DNA of 26,248 nucleotides, taken from NCBI GenBank assembly GCA_002454415.1, contig DKIT01000045.1, forward strand, positions 242,422-268,669. Reading direction: 5' to 3'. Numbering within the stretch: position 1 is the stretch's first letter; each line of letters opens with the position of its first letter. The translations under genes were made by a program, and so were the position numbers. Origin of the DNA: Sphingobacterium sp. UBA6711 (lineage in GTDB: Bacteria > Bacteroidota > Bacteroidia > Sphingobacteriales > Sphingobacteriaceae). A model generated the notes under the pieces. It was not told the DNA's origin. It made no database searches and was given only the letters and a program-made list of their open reading frames with translations. Shown here piece by piece: positions 24,846 through 26,248 of the stretch.

Positions 24846-24980
24846 TTAAAGAGTCTGAACAACGTAATGATTAGTATCCAAAAACTTTCTTTCTCCCTTG
24901 TGATAGACACAGATTTTTACATTGTAAGTGCCATCGGATTTCTTGTGGTGTTCATAAACTTTTGCGCTTACGGTTGCCAT
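24846..24980 (-). pseudogene. Truncated tyrosine recombinase/integrase (N-terminal remnant)
   Basis: ATG 24980-24978 opens a 44-codon frame on the minus strand, too short for usual ORF cut-offs. It begins MATVSAKVYEHHKKSDGTYN and continues VKICVYHKGERKFLDTNHYVV, then QTL and TAA at 24848-24846. From memory this is the arm-DNA-binding N-terminus of Bacteroidota phage-type integrases (Arm-DNA-bind_5 type). The resemblance ends near codon 41, and no core-binding or catalytic domain (R..HxxR..Y) follows before the antitoxin gene. The rest is therefore deleted, not merely frameshifted. It points downstream of the CAT tRNA on the same strand, the usual place for an element's integrase. Confidence 0.75.
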
Positions 24981-24996
24981 AATTTTTTTTCTTTAG

Positions 24997-25038
24997 CACG
25001 TAAAAATTCCCGTTACATATTTGTTACATTTTTACGTG
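24997..25038. repeat. 11-bp inverted repeat upstream of the integrase remnant
   Basis: cacgtaaaaat (24997-25007) and atttttacgtg (25028-25038) are perfect inverted copies 20 bases apart; gttac occurs twice in the spacer. It ends 17 bases before the integrase ATG. Candidate integrase arm site, operator, or part of an attachment region. Confidence 0.6.
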
Positions 25039-25094
25039 AAGTTCAACAAAAAACTATGCAAAACTGGCCAAATAGGGCAGGTAGCCCGTAGCCA

Positions 25095-25118
25095 TTCCAT
25101 CAATGAAAATTGATGGAA
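25095..25118. repeat. 10-bp perfect hairpin with GAAA loop
   Basis: ttccatcaat (25095-25104), gaaa, attgatggaa (25109-25118). No T run follows, so it is not an obvious terminator. It lies between the tRNA terminator and the integrase remnant. Confidence 0.6.
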
Positions 25119-25125
25119 AGAAACG

Positions 25126-25163
25126 AAAAAAGCGGCTTTTTCGCATAGAAAAGCCGCTTTTTT
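25126..25163 (-). terminator. Terminator of the CAT tRNA
   Basis: A 15-bp perfect stem, aaaaaagcggctttt (25126-25140) / aaaagccgctttttt (25149-25163), with loop tcgcatag, 6 bases beyond the tRNA 3' end in the minus direction. Confidence 0.9.
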
Positions 25164-25169
25164 GCTTTG

Positions 25170-25243
25170 TGCTCCCACCTGGGCTCGAACCAGGGACCAA
25201 AAGATTATGAGTCTTCTACTCTAACCGACTGAGCTATAGGAGC
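25170..25243 (-). tRNA. tRNA with CAT anticodon, probably elongator tRNA-Met
   Basis: The minus strand folds as a 74-base cloverleaf. The acceptor is GCTCCTA / TGGGAGC with discriminator A, the D-stem GCTC/GAGT, and the anticodon stem GAAGA/TCTTT with loop CTCATAA (anticodon CAT). The T-arm is CCTGG-TTCGAGC-CCAGG. The acceptor begins with a normal G-C pair, unlike typical initiator tRNAs, and the anticodon stem lacks the three G-C pairs of initiators. tRNA-Ile2 (lysidine-modified CAT) cannot be excluded by eye. Confidence 0.9.
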
Positions 25244-25298
25244 AGGTCTTTTTGTTTTGTCAATTAAAACACGAGCTGTGCTGTTTTGACGATGCAAT

Positions 25299-25321
25299 TA
25301 TCGATATTTGTATCGATATTT
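25299..25321 (+). repeat. Tandem tatcgatattt repeat before the HAD gene
   Basis: tatcgatattt occurs at 25299-25309 and again at 25311-25321, a 12-base period; each copy contains the palindrome atcgat. It lies 12 bases before the start codon, overlapping the likely promoter region (GATATTTG, 25303-25310, is 7 of 8 with TAnnTTTG). Confidence 0.5.
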
Positions 25322-25333
25322 CAAAATAATTCG

Positions 25334-25966
25334 ATGGAAAAAATTAAAAATATTGTTCTTGATTATGGGAATGTGATCTTTATGATCGACTTTGTACAAC
25401 TGAAAGACGCTTTTACTCAGTTAGGTATAAGAAATGTTGATGCGATATTTGGACATCATGGTCAAAGTGCACTTTTTGATAATTTTGATAAGGGGAAAAT
25501 CGATTCTACTCAGTTTCGGGACGGAATAAGGGAAATAGCCGAAAATCCAGCATTGACGGACGATCAGATCGATGCCGCCTGGAACAGTTTGTTAATCGGT
25601 GTGCCCCAAGGTAATCATGAAATTTTAGTACGATTGAAAGACCGATACCGAACTTTTTTATTGAGCAATAACAATGCAATTCATTATGCATATTGTATGC
25701 AGGATATTCATAAAAAATACGGTGTTGCCGACAATGAAGGTTTTTTTGAAAAGACCTATTATTCCCATTTAGTGGGCATGCGCAAGCCTGATGCGGAGAT
25801 TTTTGAGTTACTAATGAAGGAGCAGCAATTGGATCCTAATGAGACGCTATTTATCGATGATAGCCCGCAGCACCTGGAAACAGCCAAACAGCTGGGATGG
25901 CATACGGCATTATGTACAAAGGAGAAGCCGCTGAACATTTTATTGGATGAGTTTGGATTGTTATAA
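25334..25966 (+). CDS. HAD superfamily phosphatase, YihX-like (HAD-IA)
   Basis: A 210-residue protein from ATG 25334 (MEKIKNIVLDYGNVIFMIDF). HAD motif I is D10-Y-G12-NVI: the nucleophile D10 is present, and the usual second Asp is Gly, as in the YihX subgroup (DLGNVI). Motif II is S111 in FLLSNNN, motif III is K151 in GMRKPDAEIF, and motif IV is D175-D176 in FIDDSPQHLETA. The cap domain is the helical C1 type between motifs I and II. E. coli YihX (199 residues) hydrolyses alpha-D-glucose-1-phosphate; a sugar-phosphate substrate is plausible here but not proven. The frame extends upstream to ATG 25286, but that stretch covers the tandem repeat and promoter-like sequence, so 25334 is preferred. 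It is divergent from the CAT tRNA and followed 39 bases later by the rpsU promoter. Confidence 0.88.
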   Translation: MEKIKNIVLDYGNVIFMIDFVQLKDAFTQLGIRNVDAIFGHHGQSALFDNFDKGKIDSTQFRDGIREIAENPALTDDQIDAAWNSLLIGVPQGNHEILVRLKDRYRTFLLSNNNAIHYAYCMQDIHKKYGVADNEGFFEKTYYSHLVGMRKPDAEIFELLMKEQQLDPNETLFIDDSPQHLETAKQLGWHTALCTKEKPLNILLDEFGLL

Positions 25967-26004
25967 AAAAATGATTTTATTTTCATATTTATGGGAAAAT
26001 ATCT

Positions 26005-26012
26005 TACCTTTG
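26005..26012 (+). promoter_or_regulatory. rpsU promoter -7 box
   Basis: TACCTTTG is a perfect TAnnTTTG match, predicting a start near 26018-26020 and a leader of about 40 bases that contains the strong Shine-Dalgarno sequence. Confidence 0.7.
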
Positions 26013-26037
26013 TCCCACTTTAAATTTAAAAGCGACG

Positions 26038-26046
26038 AAAGGAGGT
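26038..26046 (+). promoter_or_regulatory. Strong Shine-Dalgarno sequence of rpsU
   Basis: AAAGGAGGT is a near-complete complement of the 16S rRNA 3' tail, with 12 bases between GGAGG and ATG 26058, a slightly long spacing. Almost no other gene in this window has such a site, so it stands out as regulatory. Confidence 0.85.
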
Positions 26047-26057
26047 ATATATAACGC

Positions 26058-26248
26058 ATGATTATCGTAAATGTAAAAGAAGGAGAATCTTTAGATAGAG
26101 CATTGAAACGTTTCAAAAAGAAATTCGAAAAAACTGGAGTTCTTAGAGAATTGCGTTCACGTCAAGCTTACGAAAAGAGATCAGTAACTCGTCGCATTCA
26201 AGTGAAAAAAGCGATTTACAAACAATCTATGAATCAAGATGTAGCTAA
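26058..26248 (+). CDS. rpsU: 30S ribosomal protein bS21 (cut by window edge)
   Basis: 63 full codons plus two bases to the window end: MIIVNVKEGESLDRALKRFK, then a basic stretch rich in Lys/Arg (KKFEKTGVLRELRSRQAYEK, RSVTRRIQVKKAIYKQ). This is the bS21 pattern; Bacteroidota bS21 is usually about 64-66 residues, so only a few residues are missing. bS21 sits on the 30S platform near the 16S rRNA 3' end. In Bacteroidota it forms, with bS18 and bS6, the pocket that sequesters the anti-Shine-Dalgarno sequence. It has its own consensus promoter and an exceptionally strong Shine-Dalgarno, consistent with feedback control: ribosomes short of bS21 would expose the anti-SD and translate this message preferentially. 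Confidence 0.95.
   Translation, partial: MIIVNVKEGESLDRALKRFKKKFEKTGVLRELRSRQAYEKRSVTRRIQVKKAIYKQSMNQDVA

Noticed and set aside
24795..25091. 98-codon open frame on the plus strand
   Set aside because: It is antisense to the integrase remnant, has no recognisable family, and its hydrophobic composition is a by-product of the complementary strand.
1..26248. CRISPR arrays, insertion sequences and rRNA genes
   Set aside because: No regularly spaced direct repeats, transposase-like proteins or rRNA segments were seen on either strand.

Overview
The window is chromosomal DNA of a Bacteroidota bacterium, most probably Sphingobacteriaceae and Sphingobacterium-like. The evidence is the AT-rich spacers, promoters of the Bacteroidota type (TTG, about 20 bases, TAnnTTTG), mostly absent Shine-Dalgarno (SD) sequences, the NagB/LmbE-type fusion, and typical phylum families (DUF2147, TlpA-like, M16, GH20). 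This placement comes from gene content and is not a database match.

Layout. 1-4037 is all on the minus strand: the N-terminal part of typA, kbl, a MacB/FtsX-type permease and a secreted DUF2147 protein. 4426-6788 is plus strand: a 4TM holin-superfamily membrane protein and a Zn/Cd/Pb P1B-ATPase. pgi (minus) converges on the ATPase and is divergent from prfB, which carries the classical RF2 programmed +1 frameshift. A membrane glycosyltransferase 2 (HAS/NodC/PgaC-like) follows, then beta-carbonic anhydrase and tRNA-Glu on the minus strand. 12909-17488 is an amino-sugar pair: a GH20 hexosaminidase facing a NagB-deacetylase-like fusion across a perfect 22-bp terminator stem. Next come a methionine-type aminotransferase, a TlpA-like thioredoxin-fold protein and a secreted M16 metallopeptidase.

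22891-25243 is the accessory part: a translationally coupled AbiEi/AbiEii-type toxin-antitoxin pair, a 44-codon remnant of a tyrosine integrase, two unexplained inverted repeats, and a CAT-anticodon tRNA. It reads like the worn end of an integrated element. The window ends with a YihX-like HAD phosphatase and rpsU (bS21), cut off at the right edge.

How the genes work together. The GH20 enzyme would release GlcNAc or GalNAc from chitin or glycans, and the NagB-like fusion would handle deacetylation and/or deamination into fructose-6-phosphate, the same node that Pgi serves. The most thought-provoking combination is translational. In a phylum whose ribosomes hide the anti-SD, this window holds two of the few genes that appear to need it: prfB, with an internal AGGAGG at the frameshift, and rpsU, with a strong AAAGGAGGT leader, which encodes a protein that does the hiding.
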